Assembly (NCBI GenBank): GCA_963833955.1
Contig: CAWHZY010000007.1
Location: forward strand, 124,001-188,000
Length of the DNA: 64,000 nt
Source: Roseiarcus sp963833955
GTDB lineage: Bacteria > Pseudomonadota > Alphaproteobacteria > Rhizobiales > Beijerinckiaceae
Direction: 5' to 3'
Shown here: positions 26,742 through 35,553 of the stretch, piece by piece
Numbering within the stretch: the first letter of the stretch is position 1
Layout of the letters: each line of letters begins with the position of its first letter
Translations under genes and position numbers: made by a program
The notes under the pieces: model-generated
Seen by the model: only the letters and a program-made list of their open reading frames with translations
Database searches by the model: none
What the model was told of the DNA's origin: nothing

Positions 26742-28799
26742 ATGAACGCAGCCAATCACGAGAACCGGGTCGCCGGTCCCCGTCTTGTGGCGATCGTCGG
26801 GCCGTTTCAGAGCGGTAAGACCAGCCTTCTTGAGGGGATATTGGCGCGCGGCGGCGCCGTGGCGCGGCAAGGGTCCGTGCGCGAAGGCACCACCGTCGGA
26901 GATTCAAGCTCGGAGGCGCGCAGCCATGCGATGAGCGTCGAGCCCAACGTCGCCAGCATCGACTATCTCGGGGACAGGCTCACCTTCTTCGATTCCCCGG
27001 GTTCGATCGAATTCATCCATGACATGCGCTTCGCGTTGCCCGTCTGCGACGCCGCCGTCGTCGTGTGCGAGGCCGACCCGCGCAAGATCCCAGCGCTACA
27101 GGTCATCTTACGCGAACTGGAAGACCTGGGATTGCCGCGCATCCTCTTCCTCAACAAAATCGACCAGGCGAACGGGGGACTGCGCGAAACGCTCGAGATG
27201 CTTCAACCGGCCTCGCGCACGCCGCTGCTGCTGCGCCAGATTCCGGTATGGGAGGACGGCGTCGCCACTGGATTTGTCGATCTCGCGCTCGAGCGGGCCT
27301 TCGTCTATCGCGAGGCTGCGCCGTCCAGCGTCATCGAGATGCCCGCGGGCGTCCTCCCCGAGGAGAAGCAGGCGCGCTATCTCATGCTCGAGAAGCTCGC
27401 CGACTATGACGACGCGCTGATGGAGCAATTGATCAGCGACATCGACCCGCCGAAGGACCTCGTCTTCGACGATCTGGCCCGCGAACTGCGCGACGGACAG
27501 GTCGTGCCGGTTCTCCTGGGTTCGGCGATCGGCGGCCACGGCGTCACCAGACTCCTCAAGGCGCTGAGACACGAGTTGCCGGGCGTCGCCCATACGCGCA
27601 AGCGGCTCGGCATTGAGGATAAAGGGCCAGCTCTGGCGCAGGTTATGCGCACGGTCCACACCGCGCACGGGGGCAAGCTGTCGCTGGCGCGCGTGCTGCG
27701 CGGCGCCTTCGCTGACGGGGGCACCGTCGTCAACTCGCGCGGGGTCGAGGAGCGCATCGGCGGGTTGGCGCGGCTGATGGGCGCCATGTCCTCGAAACTG
27801 ACGCGCGCCGACGAAGGCGACACCGTCGCTTTCGCGCGATTGGAAGACCTCGCCACCGGCGACCGCATCGCGGACGGGCGAGCCCCTCCGTCGCCCGGCG
27901 CGACGGCTGGCGCGCCGCCCCCAACTCAGGGAATCGCCATCCGCGTCAAGGATAGAAAGGACGAGGTCAGGCTTGCGAGCGCGCTGGCCAAACTTTGCGA
28001 AGAGGACCGCGCGCTGTCCTATGTCCAGGACGCCGAGATGTCCGAGTTGAAGCTGCTCGGCCAGGGCGAAATGCACTTGCGCGTGACCGCCGAGAGGCTT
28101 GCCGATCGCTTCGGCGTAACCATCCAATCGCAGAAGCCGTCGGTCGCCTATCGGGAATCAATTCGCGATGCGGTTACGGTGCGCGGACGGCACAAAAAAC
28201 AGTCCGGCGGCCATGGCCAGTTCGGCGACGTTGTCGTCGAGGTCGGGCCACGCAATCGCGGCGAGGGCTTCGCCTTCGCCGAGCGGGTGCACGGCGGATC
28301 GGTGCCGAGGCAGTATTTTTCTTCCGTCGAAGCTGGCGCGCGCGACGCGATGGCGCGCGGTCCGCTGGGATTTCCGGTGGTCGATGTTTCGGTGACCCTG
28401 GTCGACGGCTCCTATCACACGGTCGATTCCTCCGACATGGCGTTTCGCGCGGCAGCCAAGCTGGCTTTAGACGAGGCCCTGGTCAAAGCGCATCCGATTC
28501 TGCTCGAGCCGATACTCTCGGTGACCGTCTATGTGCCGACCGAAGCGCTCGCGCGCGCAAGTGCGCTGGTCAGCGCCCGACGCGGCCAGATCCTCGGCTT
28601 CGAAGCCCGCGAGGGCTGGGCGGGCTGGGAGGCGCTGCGGGCGCTGATCCCGGAGGCCGAGATCGGCGATCTCATTGTCGAGTTGCGCTCCGCGACGTCG
28701 GGGGTCGGCGCGTTCGAGACCAAATTCGATCATTTGGCCGAGCTTTCCGGGCGAGGGGCCGATCTGGTCGTCGCGGCGCGTCAGAAGGCGAGCGCCTAA
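26742..28799 (+). CDS. EF-G-like translational GTPase (elongation factor G paralog)
   Basis: About 685 residues; ATG 26742 is preceded by GGGAGG. The GTPase domain has P-loop GPFQSGKTSL, DSPGS at the DxxG position and NKID. Domains II to V follow, with the domain IV motif GGHGQFGDVVVEV near residue 490. Sequence differs from canonical fusA: the P-loop reads GPFQSGKT rather than GHIDAGKT, the switch regions are degenerate, and a proline-rich insert lies near residue 395. Such EF-G-like proteins are widespread in alphaproteobacteria beside a true fusA. The role is unclear, possibly ribosome recycling or stress. Confidence 0.9.
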   Translation: MNAANHENRVAGPRLVAIVGPFQSGKTSLLEGILARGGAVARQGSVREGTTVGDSSSEARSHAMSVEPNVASIDYLGDRLTFFDSPGSIEFIHDMRFALPVCDAAVVVCEADPRKIPALQVILRELEDLGLPRILFLNKIDQANGGLRETLEMLQPASRTPLLLRQIPVWEDGVATGFVDLALERAFVYREAAPSSVIEMPAGVLPEEKQARYLMLEKLADYDDALMEQLISDIDPPKDLVFDDLARELRDGQVVPVLLGSAIGGHGVTRLLKALRHELPGVAHTRKRLGIEDKGPALAQVMRTVHTAHGGKLSLARVLRGAFADGGTVVNSRGVEERIGGLARLMGAMSSKLTRADEGDTVAFARLEDLATGDRIADGRAPPSPGATAGAPPPTQGIAIRVKDRKDEVRLASALAKLCEEDRALSYVQDAEMSELKLLGQGEMHLRVTAERLADRFGVTIQSQKPSVAYRESIRDAVTVRGRHKKQSGGHGQFGDVVVEVGPRNRGEGFAFAERVHGGSVPRQYFSSVEAGARDAMARGPLGFPVVDVSVTLVDGSYHTVDSSDMAFRAAAKLALDEALVKAHPILLEPILSVTVYVPTEALARASALVSARRGQILGFEAREGWAGWEALRALIPEAEIGDLIVELRSATSGVGAFETKFDHLAELSGRGADLVVAARQKASA

Positions 28800-28875
28800 A
28801 CTTTTGGCGTGTTTCCCGGTATACAGACGCGGCGGCCTTGGCCTAAACAAGCGGCGCGCCTGTCGAGAGGACCCG

Positions 28876-29883
28876 ATGACCGAAGCCACCAGGGAAGCCA
28901 ACCGTTTGGCGACGGTATTCGGCGGATCGGGATTCCTCGGACGCTACATCGTCAGGGCGCTGGTCCACGAAGGATGGCGCGTCCGGGTGGCGGTGCGTCG
29001 ACCTGATCTCGCCGCTTTCCTGCAGCCGATCGGCGGCGTGGGGCAGATCCAGCCGGTGCAGGCCAATCTTCGCTTTCCGGATTCGATCGCCGCGGCGCTC
29101 GAAGGCGCGAGCGCAGCCGTCAATGCGACGGGCGTGACTGCCGAGAGCGGAGCGCAAACCTTCAACGCCGTGCACGTCGAGGGCGCCCATGCGGCGGCCC
29201 GAGCGGCAGTGGCCGCGCGGGTGTCGTCCTATGTGCATATTTCGGGCATCGGCGCTGACCCGGACTCCGCTTCGCCTTATATCGCAAGCAAGGGGCTCGG
29301 AGAGAAGGCGACGCGCGAGGCGTTTCCCAACGCCATCGTCCTGCGTCCGTCAGTCGTGTTCGGCCCCGAGGATGGCTTCTTCAACCGCTTTGGCGCCCTC
29401 GCCTGCTATTTCCCGGCATTGCCCCTGCTGGGCGGCGGCGAAAGTCGTTTGCAGCCAGTTTATGTCGGCGATGTCGCGCGGGCGGTCGCGGCGGCGCTCT
29501 CCGGCTTAGCGAAGCCCGGCACGACGTACGAACTCGGCGGTCCACGAACGATGACGCTGCGCGAAGCGGCCGAACTTACCTTGAGCGCAATTGATCGCCG
29601 CCGTCTGCTTATCGGCCTTCCCCTCGCTCCGTCGCGTTGGCTCGCGTCCCTCACACAGTTCGGGTCGAAAGCGACATTCGGGCTTTTTCCCAAATTGTTG
29701 ACCACGACCCGCGATCAAGTGGATTTGCTTGCGTCTGACAACCTCGTATCCGCGGAGGCAGAAGCGGAGGGACGCGTGCTGAACGCCCTTGGGATCCTGC
29801 CGCAGGCTGCCGAGGCGATCATCCCGTCCTATCTCACGCGGTTTCGGCGGACCGGCCAATACGAGGCTCTCCGTTCGGACTGA
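28876..29883 (+). CDS. NDUFA9-like NAD(P)-binding protein associated with complex I
   Basis: This 335-residue atypical/extended SDR has the N-terminal ATVFGGSGFLGRYIVRALVHEG, VNATGV, and the YVHISGIGAD followed by SPYIASKGLGE (Tyr and Lys present). The C-terminal half matches alphaproteobacterial homologues of the mitochondrial complex I accessory subunit NDUFA9. ATG 28876 is chosen with GAGAGG 6 bases upstream. It lies 76 bases after the EF-G-like gene on the same strand. Membership of complex I is known for Paracoccus-type homologues and inferred here. Confidence 0.88.
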   Translation: MTEATREANRLATVFGGSGFLGRYIVRALVHEGWRVRVAVRRPDLAAFLQPIGGVGQIQPVQANLRFPDSIAAALEGASAAVNATGVTAESGAQTFNAVHVEGAHAAARAAVAARVSSYVHISGIGADPDSASPYIASKGLGEKATREAFPNAIVLRPSVVFGPEDGFFNRFGALACYFPALPLLGGGESRLQPVYVGDVARAVAAALSGLAKPGTTYELGGPRTMTLREAAELTLSAIDRRRLLIGLPLAPSRWLASLTQFGSKATFGLFPKLLTTTRDQVDLLASDNLVSAEAEAEGRVLNALGILPQAAEAIIPSYLTRFRRTGQYEALRSD

Positions 29884-30031
29884 ACGTGTTCGGCGCTCAC
29901 TTCGTCGACGTCAAGGCGAAGGCGAACGGCGTAGCGTCGTGCCGGGGACGCGGTTTCCTATTGATGCGGACCCCCGTTTCAGGGCATTAAGGCGGGGCGA
30001 GCGTTGGCGCATTTCGAGTTGGGGACATTCG

Positions 30032-30325
30032 GTGATCAAGTCTGAACTCGTCCAGCGGATGGCGGCCCGCAATCCGCATCTCTATCAACGCGATATCGAG
30101 AACATCATCGACGCAATTCTCGGCGAGATCACGAATGCGCTGGCGCGCGGCGAGCGCGTCGAGTTGCGCGGCTTTGGCGCCTTCTCGACCAAACAACGCC
30201 AGGCCCGCACGGGCCGCAATCCGCGCACCGGCGACAAGGTTCCAGTGACCGAGAAACTGGCGCCGTTCTTCAAGACCGGCAAAGAAATGCGCGAGCGTCT
30301 CAATCGCGCCGCGGACTCGCTCTAG
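30032..30325 (+). CDS. ihfB: Integration host factor beta subunit
   Basis: This 97-residue DNA-bending protein of the HU/IHF family starts at GTG 30032, with GGGGA 6 bases before it. Family features are visible throughout: IKSELVQRMAARNPHL at the N-terminus, GERVELRGFGAFS, and the DNA-intercalating arm ARTGRNPRTGDKVPVTEK. It pairs with IHF-alpha (not in this window) and organises the nucleoid, regulating many promoters. A short gap separates it from the lapA-like gene, the common ihfB-lapA order. Confidence 0.95.
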   Translation: MIKSELVQRMAARNPHLYQRDIENIIDAILGEITNALARGERVELRGFGAFSTKQRQARTGRNPRTGDKVPVTEKLAPFFKTGKEMRERLNRAADSL

Positions 30326-30378
30326 AATTTCGCGCCCATGAGCTCTCGCGAGAGCTCGGTCGAGGAGATGAGGCTTGT

Positions 30379-30702
30379 ATGGTTCGCTTCTTTAAAGTCG
30401 CCATCCTCGCACTCTGCGCCGTCATCCTTCTCGGTTTCGCCTTCGCCAATCGCGACCCTGTCATCGTCTCGTTCGACCCCTTCGCCTCCCGCGACAATGC
30501 GGCGTTTTCTTTCCCCGCGCCGCTCTTTGCCGTCGTGATCGTGGCGGCCATGCTTGGCGTCGTCGCCGGCGCGACGGCGACCTGGCTATCGCAGGGGCGC
30601 CACCGGAGAGCCTCACGCCTAAGCCGGAGGGAGGCGGACAAATGGCGCGCGCAAGCTCAAGCGGCCAAGTCTGCTCATCCCGCTCTGACGAGCGACAGGT
30701 AA
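30379..30702 (+). CDS. LapA-domain (DUF1049) inner-membrane protein
   Basis: This 107-residue protein has two membrane helices (VAILALCAVILLGFAFANRD and LFAVVIVAAMLGVVAGATATW) flanking a short loop with the family's VIVSFDPF, and a basic cytoplasmic tail. This matches LapA, a lipopolysaccharide-assembly factor usually encoded after ihfB. It begins 53 bases after ihfB on the same strand. Confidence 0.85.
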   Translation: MVRFFKVAILALCAVILLGFAFANRDPVIVSFDPFASRDNAAFSFPAPLFAVVIVAAMLGVVAGATATWLSQGRHRRASRLSRREADKWRAQAQAAKSAHPALTSDR

Positions 30703-30798
30703 TCCGCAGGCGGCGGCGATCACGCTTCGATCACGGCGCCGGCGCTGGACGGCTCTGAGCGGGAGGCGCAGCCCAAGATCGGCGCTCGCTCGACACGA

Positions 30799-31806
30799 TT
30801 ACCCGATCGTCGGCTTCATCGCCCACCGCTGCCGCCACGTGGGCTGGGCCCCTGGGACTGAAAGCGGGGTCGCCTCGTAGACGCCGCGGGCAATCGCTCG
30901 AGCGACGCACTCGGCGGACAACATGCCGATCTCAGTCAGGTCTCGGAGGTCTGGAACCGCGCTCGCCCGCGCCGTCGCCGCTGCGAAGACAACGTCATTG
31001 TCCATCGGCGCATGGGCGGGACGCAACGCAAGCGCGCAACCGTCTTGAGCCATCGTGGCGACGCGCTTGAGCTGCGTTGTCGTCAAGGCGGCGTCCGTAA
31101 CGACGACCATGAGGTCGGTGCTCGACGGCGTGTCAGACTTGAGGCGAAGCGTCAGATGATCGTCGATATCCTTGGGCCCGAAGCCAAGGCCGCCGAACTC
31201 GGCTTCCCGTTCGTAAGGCGCGGCCCAGAAATGCGGGCTTTCGCCCCGGGTCGCGCGACCCACGGAATTGACAACGACAAGCGCGCCGATGCGAAAGCCG
31301 CTCGAGGTCACCGCGCTCGCGGAGCCCAGTCCGCCTTTCAGGTTGTAGGTCGTCGCGCCAAATCCAGCGCCTGCGGTCCCAAGCGCGAACTCGACGGCGG
31401 CGGTCGAGGCAGCTTCGAGGCCCATGTCCCAATAAGGCGGCTTGCGGCCCCAGGATTTCTCGCCACCGTTGAGAAGATCGAACAGGCTCGCGCCTGGCAC
31501 AATCGGAACGCGCGCGCCGCGGTGTTCGAAGCCGCGACCGATCTCGGCCAGGTAGGTCATCACGCCGCCCGCCGCATCGAGGCCGAAAGCGGATCCCCCG
31601 GACAGAACGAAGCCGTCGACACGCTCGATGGTCATTTCCGGCTCGAGCAAAGCCGTGTCGCGCAACGCCGGCGCGCCGCCGTTCATGGCGATCGACGCGA
31701 TCGCGGGCGCCTCGAACAAGACCACGGTCACGCCTGAAGCGAGCCACGTGTCGTCGGCCGATCCGACGAGCACGCCCTCAACGTCGGTGATCAGATTGCG
31801 GGCCAT
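30799..31806 (-). CDS. P1-family peptidase (DmpA/beta-aminopeptidase type)
   Basis: About 335 residues from ATG 31806; a TTG at 31860 would add 18 residues. It has the DmpA-family features VGSADDTWLASGVTVVLFE, LSGGSAFGLDAAGGVM and LKGGLGSASAV. The Gly-Ser bond in the last is the likely self-cleavage site that frees the N-terminal Ser nucleophile. These enzymes remove N-terminal residues, often D- or beta-amino acids, from short peptides. It is divergent from the yibQ remnant and stands alone. Confidence 0.88.
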   Translation of the reverse strand: MARNLITDVEGVLVGSADDTWLASGVTVVLFEAPAIASIAMNGGAPALRDTALLEPEMTIERVDGFVLSGGSAFGLDAAGGVMTYLAEIGRGFEHRGARVPIVPGASLFDLLNGGEKSWGRKPPYWDMGLEAASTAAVEFALGTAGAGFGATTYNLKGGLGSASAVTSSGFRIGALVVVNSVGRATRGESPHFWAAPYEREAEFGGLGFGPKDIDDHLTLRLKSDTPSSTDLMVVVTDAALTTTQLKRVATMAQDGCALALRPAHAPMDNDVVFAAATARASAVPDLRDLTEIGMLSAECVARAIARGVYEATPLSVPGAQPTWRQRWAMKPTIG

Positions 31807-31995
31807 CGATAATGCTTCACCGTCGGGTCGCGTTCGTGGATCATCGAGATCCTGCGTCAACTCGTATCAGGGCTGGAAATCGGAAGAAAGACGCGCGCCC
31901 CCTGCATCGGGTATCTTGGGCGGGCGACCGAGAATAGGCTGGGACAAGGTTGATTCGCGACTCTGGGACGTTCGGAGCGAGAGGCGTCGACTGAA

Positions 31996-32623
31996 GTGTG
32001 GGACGAACTGGACGAGCCGCTCGGTTTTGTTGCGGGCAGCGCATCGGCGCTGGCCGTGCGAGACAAGCGCCCGATGACAGGAGCGGCGACGGTCGCCGCG
32101 ATCATCGCGATAGCCGCTGGCCTCGTTATGCTTCCGCGACCAGATTTCCCTGTTAAAGGCGAGCCGTTCGCGGTGGCGAAAGTTGAAATCTTGCCCCCGC
32201 CGCCGAAGCTCGTCGCCCCGGACGCGACGGCAAGCGTGGTCCAAGCCACCGCGACGCCGGCGGCCTCGGCGGCACAAGTGGAAACGACGAACGGGGTCAA
32301 GATCACGCGCGGGTCCGGCGGCCCGCCGAAGCCGCTTATCATCGATGTGGCGCAGGCGTTGGGCGCCAGGCTCCGGCCCACCCCTGACGGCCGGGTCCTG
32401 GAAGAGTCGAAATATGGCCTTTTACCTCAAGCGGCTCGTTGAGCTCGCCCGTCGGCGAGGCTCGGCGGTCGGCGTCATATCCGTGTCGCCGGCGGGCATC
32501 GCGCGCCTGGAGCGGTGGACGAACGGACGCGCCTGGAAGGGCGTCGCGTTGGCGCCGCTCTCCGCCTTGATGTCGGCGGCGTCAAAGCGGTCAGCTCCGT
32601 TGAACGGGTCTCTCTGCCCATGA
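31996..32623 (+). pseudogene. yibQ: Divergent polysaccharide deacetylase (YibQ) remnant with the catalytic core deleted
   Basis: The first 139 or so codons carry the usual N-terminus of alphaproteobacterial YibQ/DUF610 proteins: EPLGF near residue 7, one membrane helix, a Pro-rich linker, then ALGARLRPTPDGRVLEESKYG. At about 32410 the sequence jumps, with a frame change, straight to the family's C-terminal end (LKRLVELARRRGSAVGVISV, then ARLERWTNG), which stops at 32623. The NodB-like deacetylase core of roughly 200 residues is missing. The stop overlaps the rppH start (ATGA), the normal gene order. It cannot make an active enzyme as written; misassembly is the alternative explanation. Confidence 0.72.
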
Positions 32624-33126
32624 GCGGGCGCCAGTATCGCCCATGCGTTGGGGTGACGTTGATCAATCAGGCGGGCGATGCGTTCATTGGCCATCGCAGG
32701 CGCAAACGCGGCTCCGAAGTCCTGGACCCGCGCTCGTGGCAGATGCCGCAGGGGGGAATCGACGCAGGCGAACAACCCCTCGAAGCCGCGAAGCGCGAGC
32801 TTTGGGAGGAGACCAACGTCAGTTCGGCCGAACTGATCGCGGAGTTGCCAGTTTGGCTCAAGTACGATCTGCCGGAAGACGCGCGCGGGCGTTGGAGCGG
32901 CCGGTATCGCGGGCAGACCCAAAAGTGGTTTCTGTTCCGATTTGTTGGCCGCGATGACGAGATCGACGTCCATCATCCGGCCGGCGGCGCCCACGACGCG
33001 GAATTTGACGATTGGCGCTGGGAGCGCCTCGAGCGCCTTCCGGACCTTGTCGTGCCGTTCAAACGCGAAGTCTACGAGGCCGTTGCGGCGGCTTTCGCGC
33101 CCCTCGCGCGTCCCGCAGGATCGTGA
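32620..33126 (+). CDS. rppH: RNA pyrophosphohydrolase RppH
   Basis: This 168-residue Nudix enzyme starts at ATG 32620 with RPCVGVTLINQAGDAFIGHR. The Nudix box reads GGIDAGEQPLEAAKRELWEE, and GQTQKWFLFRF and EFDDWRWERLE are typical of RppH. It removes pyrophosphate from the 5' end of mRNA to trigger decay. The start overlaps the stop of the yibQ remnant by 4 bases, so translation initiation is probably coupled to that broken gene. Confidence 0.94.
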   Translation: MSGRQYRPCVGVTLINQAGDAFIGHRRRKRGSEVLDPRSWQMPQGGIDAGEQPLEAAKRELWEETNVSSAELIAELPVWLKYDLPEDARGRWSGRYRGQTQKWFLFRFVGRDDEIDVHHPAGGAHDAEFDDWRWERLERLPDLVVPFKREVYEAVAAAFAPLARPAGS

Positions 33127-33142
33127 ACCAGACGCCTATCTC

Positions 33143-33466
33143 TTACGTGCCCGCTCGAACGGAGGCGACCGCCGCCGCCATCTCCTCGTCCATCTTCCTG
33201 CGCAGACGGTGATCCGATAAATCGACGTTGCCCCGCTCGAGGTCCGCCTTGAGCGCGGCTTCGACGTCGGAATCGCTCTTGCCGATCTGCGCGCCAACAA
33301 AGTCGCTGGCGTATTTCTCGGCGTCAGCGCCAGAGAGCCCCTTCGTCTCGGCGACCCAGAGCGCGACCGCCTTGTTACGGCGCGCGACCGCCTTGAAGCG
33401 CAGATCCTCGTCGTGCGCGAACTGCTTTTCGAACGTGTTTTCGCGATCTTGAAACGCGTCGGACAT
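33143..33466 (-). CDS. DUF1476 protein, F1-ATPase zeta inhibitor subunit
   Basis: This 107-residue, mostly helical protein has the family start MSDAFQDRENTFEKQFAHD, then RFKAVARRNKAVALWVAE and DFVGAQIGKSDSDVEAAL. DUF1476 proteins of alphaproteobacteria, including the Paracoccus zeta subunit, bind F1 and block ATP hydrolysis. It is convergent with rppH, with 16 bases between stops, and is monocistronic with a 245-base upstream spacer. Confidence 0.92.
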   Translation of the reverse strand: MSDAFQDRENTFEKQFAHDEDLRFKAVARRNKAVALWVAETKGLSGADAEKYASDFVGAQIGKSDSDVEAALKADLERGNVDLSDHRLRRKMDEEMAAAVASVRAGT

Positions 33467-33711
33467 GATCGCCTCCGTCACTTGCGAAGTCCTCGCGAAC
33501 CACCTCGCCGGCGACACCGCGATTCCTGGCCTCTGCGGACCAGGGGATGGCGGACGTTATGACGATTTCCGCTGCGCGGCGCAATGCGGGCCTTTACGCT
33601 CTAGGGCCGTCGGAGCCCGCATTCGTTTGCGAGTCCATTTTGCGCGATTTCAATGGTTTGCGCCGCGTTTTGCGAGTCTGTGGCTAATTTTCCACACGTA
33701 CGATAAGTACT

Positions 33712-34146
33712 TTATTCGACCGCGCCTTCCATCGCGAGCCGGGCGGACAGTCCCCTTCGCGCCGCCTCGATCAGCGCTCGCGCGGCGCCGTCGTCGTAAG
33801 GCGTCGCGGCGCCATGCCCCCATACCGGTCCAGGCCACGCCGGATCGCCGACAACTCGAGCGACGACGTGCAAGTGGAGTTGACGAACGATGTTGCCGAG
33901 GGCGCCGACATTGATCTTGTCCGCCGGCATGTGATTCTTCAGGAATCGCGAAGCGCGACCCGCCTCTTCCATCAATTGCGTTTGGTCCGCGCGCTCAAGA
34001 TCGGTCAATTCGACTAAGCCTTCCCGGCGGGGCACGAGAATGAGCCATGGCCAGCGGGCATCGTTCATCAAAAGCACGCGACACAGCGGCAAATCGCCGA
34101 TGACAAACGCGTCGCGCGCGAGCCGATTGTCGAGCTCGAAGGTCAT
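33712..34146 (-). CDS. HIT-family nucleotide hydrolase
   Basis: About 144 residues; ATG 34146 overlaps the deoB stop by 4 bases (ATGA). The HIT motif reads QLHLHVVAR, with Gln at the first histidine position, as in Ap4A-hydrolase-like members. NVGALGN precedes it. It probably hydrolyses dinucleoside polyphosphates or AMP-lysine-type adducts. Coupling to deoB suggests a link to nucleoside metabolism. Confidence 0.88.
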   Translation of the reverse strand: MTFELDNRLARDAFVIGDLPLCRVLLMNDARWPWLILVPRREGLVELTDLERADQTQLMEEAGRASRFLKNHMPADKINVGALGNIVRQLHLHVVARVVGDPAWPGPVWGHGAATPYDDGAARALIEAARRGLSARLAMEGAVE

Positions 34147-35363
34147 GAGGCCCACGCGCGCCCATGGGCGCCGCGCGGCAGGCCGAGCTTGGCGGCAATT
34201 GTTTCGCCGACGTCGGCTAGGCTCGCCCGCGCTCCGATCGGGCCGGGGGGAACGCCGGCGCCGAAGGCGAGGATCGGAACGTGCTCGCGCGTGTGATCGA
34301 AGCCGGGATAAGTCGGATCGTTGCCGTGGTCGGCGGTGATGACGCAATAGTCAGTCGGCCTCATCGCCGCTTCGATGGCGCCAAGCCGTCGATCAAACGC
34401 TTCGAGACAGCCGGCGTAACCCGGGACGTCACGGCGATGTCCCCATTCGGTGTCGAAATCGACCAGGTTGACAAAGATCAGTCCGCCTGCTGGCGTCGTG
34501 GCGAGCGCCTCAAGAAGGAGGTCGACATTGCCGTCGTTGCTCTTGCCCTTGCGTTCGTTCCCGGTGTCGCGATGAGCGAAGATGTCGCCGATCTTGCCGA
34601 TCGAGACGACAGCGCGGCCGGCGCCGGCGGCCCGTTGCAAAATATTGCCCTCCGGCGGGGGCATGGCGAAATCCTTGCGGTTCGCGGTGCGGGCGAAGTC
34701 CTTGCCACTCGCGCCGAGGAAAGGGCGCGCGATCACGCGCCCGATCTTCAAAGGATCGCACAACCGGCGCGCGATCCGGCAAAGATCATAAAGACGCTCA
34801 AGCCCGAAAGCCTGCTCATGGGCGGCGATCTGGAGCACCGAGTTGGCGGACGTGTAGCAGATGGGTTTCAATGTTCTAAGATGCTCTTCGCCATAGTCCT
34901 CGATCACCGCCGTGCCCGAGGCGTGGCGATTGGCGAGAATCCCTGTCAGCCTGCCTTCGGCGATCAGCGCCTCGATCAGCGTAGGAGGGAAGGCGGGAAT
35001 CGTCTCCGGGAAATAGCCCCAGTCGAAGTCGACCGGCGTGCCGGCGAGCTCCCAATGGCCGGACGGCGTGTCCTTGCCGCGTGAAGTCTCGACGCCATAG
35101 CCCCATTGGCCGCGCGGCGCGGGAAGCGCAAAGCCGGGCGGCGCGCGGCCGGTCGACGCCTTCATCGCGTGACCAAGCCCCAGCGCCTCAAGCCGCGGCA
35201 ATTTCAGCGGCCCGCTCCTCAAGCCGTGGCGATCGCCCCGGCCCTCAGCACAGGCTTCAGCAATATGGCCGAGCGTATCCGCGCCCTCGTCGCCATAGGC
35301 GCGCGCGTCCTCAGCGCCGCCGCAGCCGACCGAGTTGAGAACAATGAGAATGGCGCGGGTCAT
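34143..35363 (-). CDS. deoB: Phosphopentomutase (metal-ligand Asp10 replaced by Asn)
   Basis: This 406-residue member of the alkaline phosphatase superfamily interconverts ribose or deoxyribose 1- and 5-phosphates in nucleoside salvage. The phosphothreonine segment KDTPSGHWEL, the CYTSANSVLQIAAHE segment, the late VNLVDFDTEWGHRRD and the ADHGNDPT metal motif are intact. The first metal-binding Asp of the VLDSxGxG motif is Asn10 here (VLNSVGCGG, codon AAC at 35334-35336); one base change would restore Asp. It is co-transcribed with the HIT gene. Confidence 0.93.
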   Translation of the reverse strand: MTRAILIVLNSVGCGGAEDARAYGDEGADTLGHIAEACAEGRGDRHGLRSGPLKLPRLEALGLGHAMKASTGRAPPGFALPAPRGQWGYGVETSRGKDTPSGHWELAGTPVDFDWGYFPETIPAFPPTLIEALIAEGRLTGILANRHASGTAVIEDYGEEHLRTLKPICYTSANSVLQIAAHEQAFGLERLYDLCRIARRLCDPLKIGRVIARPFLGASGKDFARTANRKDFAMPPPEGNILQRAAGAGRAVVSIGKIGDIFAHRDTGNERKGKSNDGNVDLLLEALATTPAGGLIFVNLVDFDTEWGHRRDVPGYAGCLEAFDRRLGAIEAAMRPTDYCVITADHGNDPTYPGFDHTREHVPILAFGAGVPPGPIGARASLADVGETIAAKLGLPRGAHGRAWAS

Positions 35364-35453
35364 CGCTCCCCTCTCCTACGGGAGAGGCGTCGGGGGTGAG
35401 GGTTCGCGCCCGAAACTGACGCCGCGCTCTTGGCGCGGGCCCTCATCCGGCGC

Positions 35454-35499
35454 CCATAGCCCGTCCAGAAGGACGGGCGTCCTTCTGGACGCCCTATGG
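35454..35499. repeat. Palindromic intergenic element (REP/RIME-like hairpin)
   Basis: Arms at 35454-35475 and 35478-35499 are inverted copies. The inner 13 bases (GTCCAGAAGGACG) match perfectly across a GG loop, and the outer CCATAG/CTATGG also match, with a 3-base bubble between. Flanking text (CCCTCATCCGGCG before, GGCCACCTTCTCCC after) is the kind seen in Rhizobiales intergenic RIME-type repeats. It fills the gap between deoB and yejF and could also end or stabilise transcripts. Confidence 0.75.
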
Positions 35500-35553
35500 G
35501 GCCACCTTCTCCCGGAGGGAGAAGAAGCGCACGCCGCATTTCGCGGCAGACGC

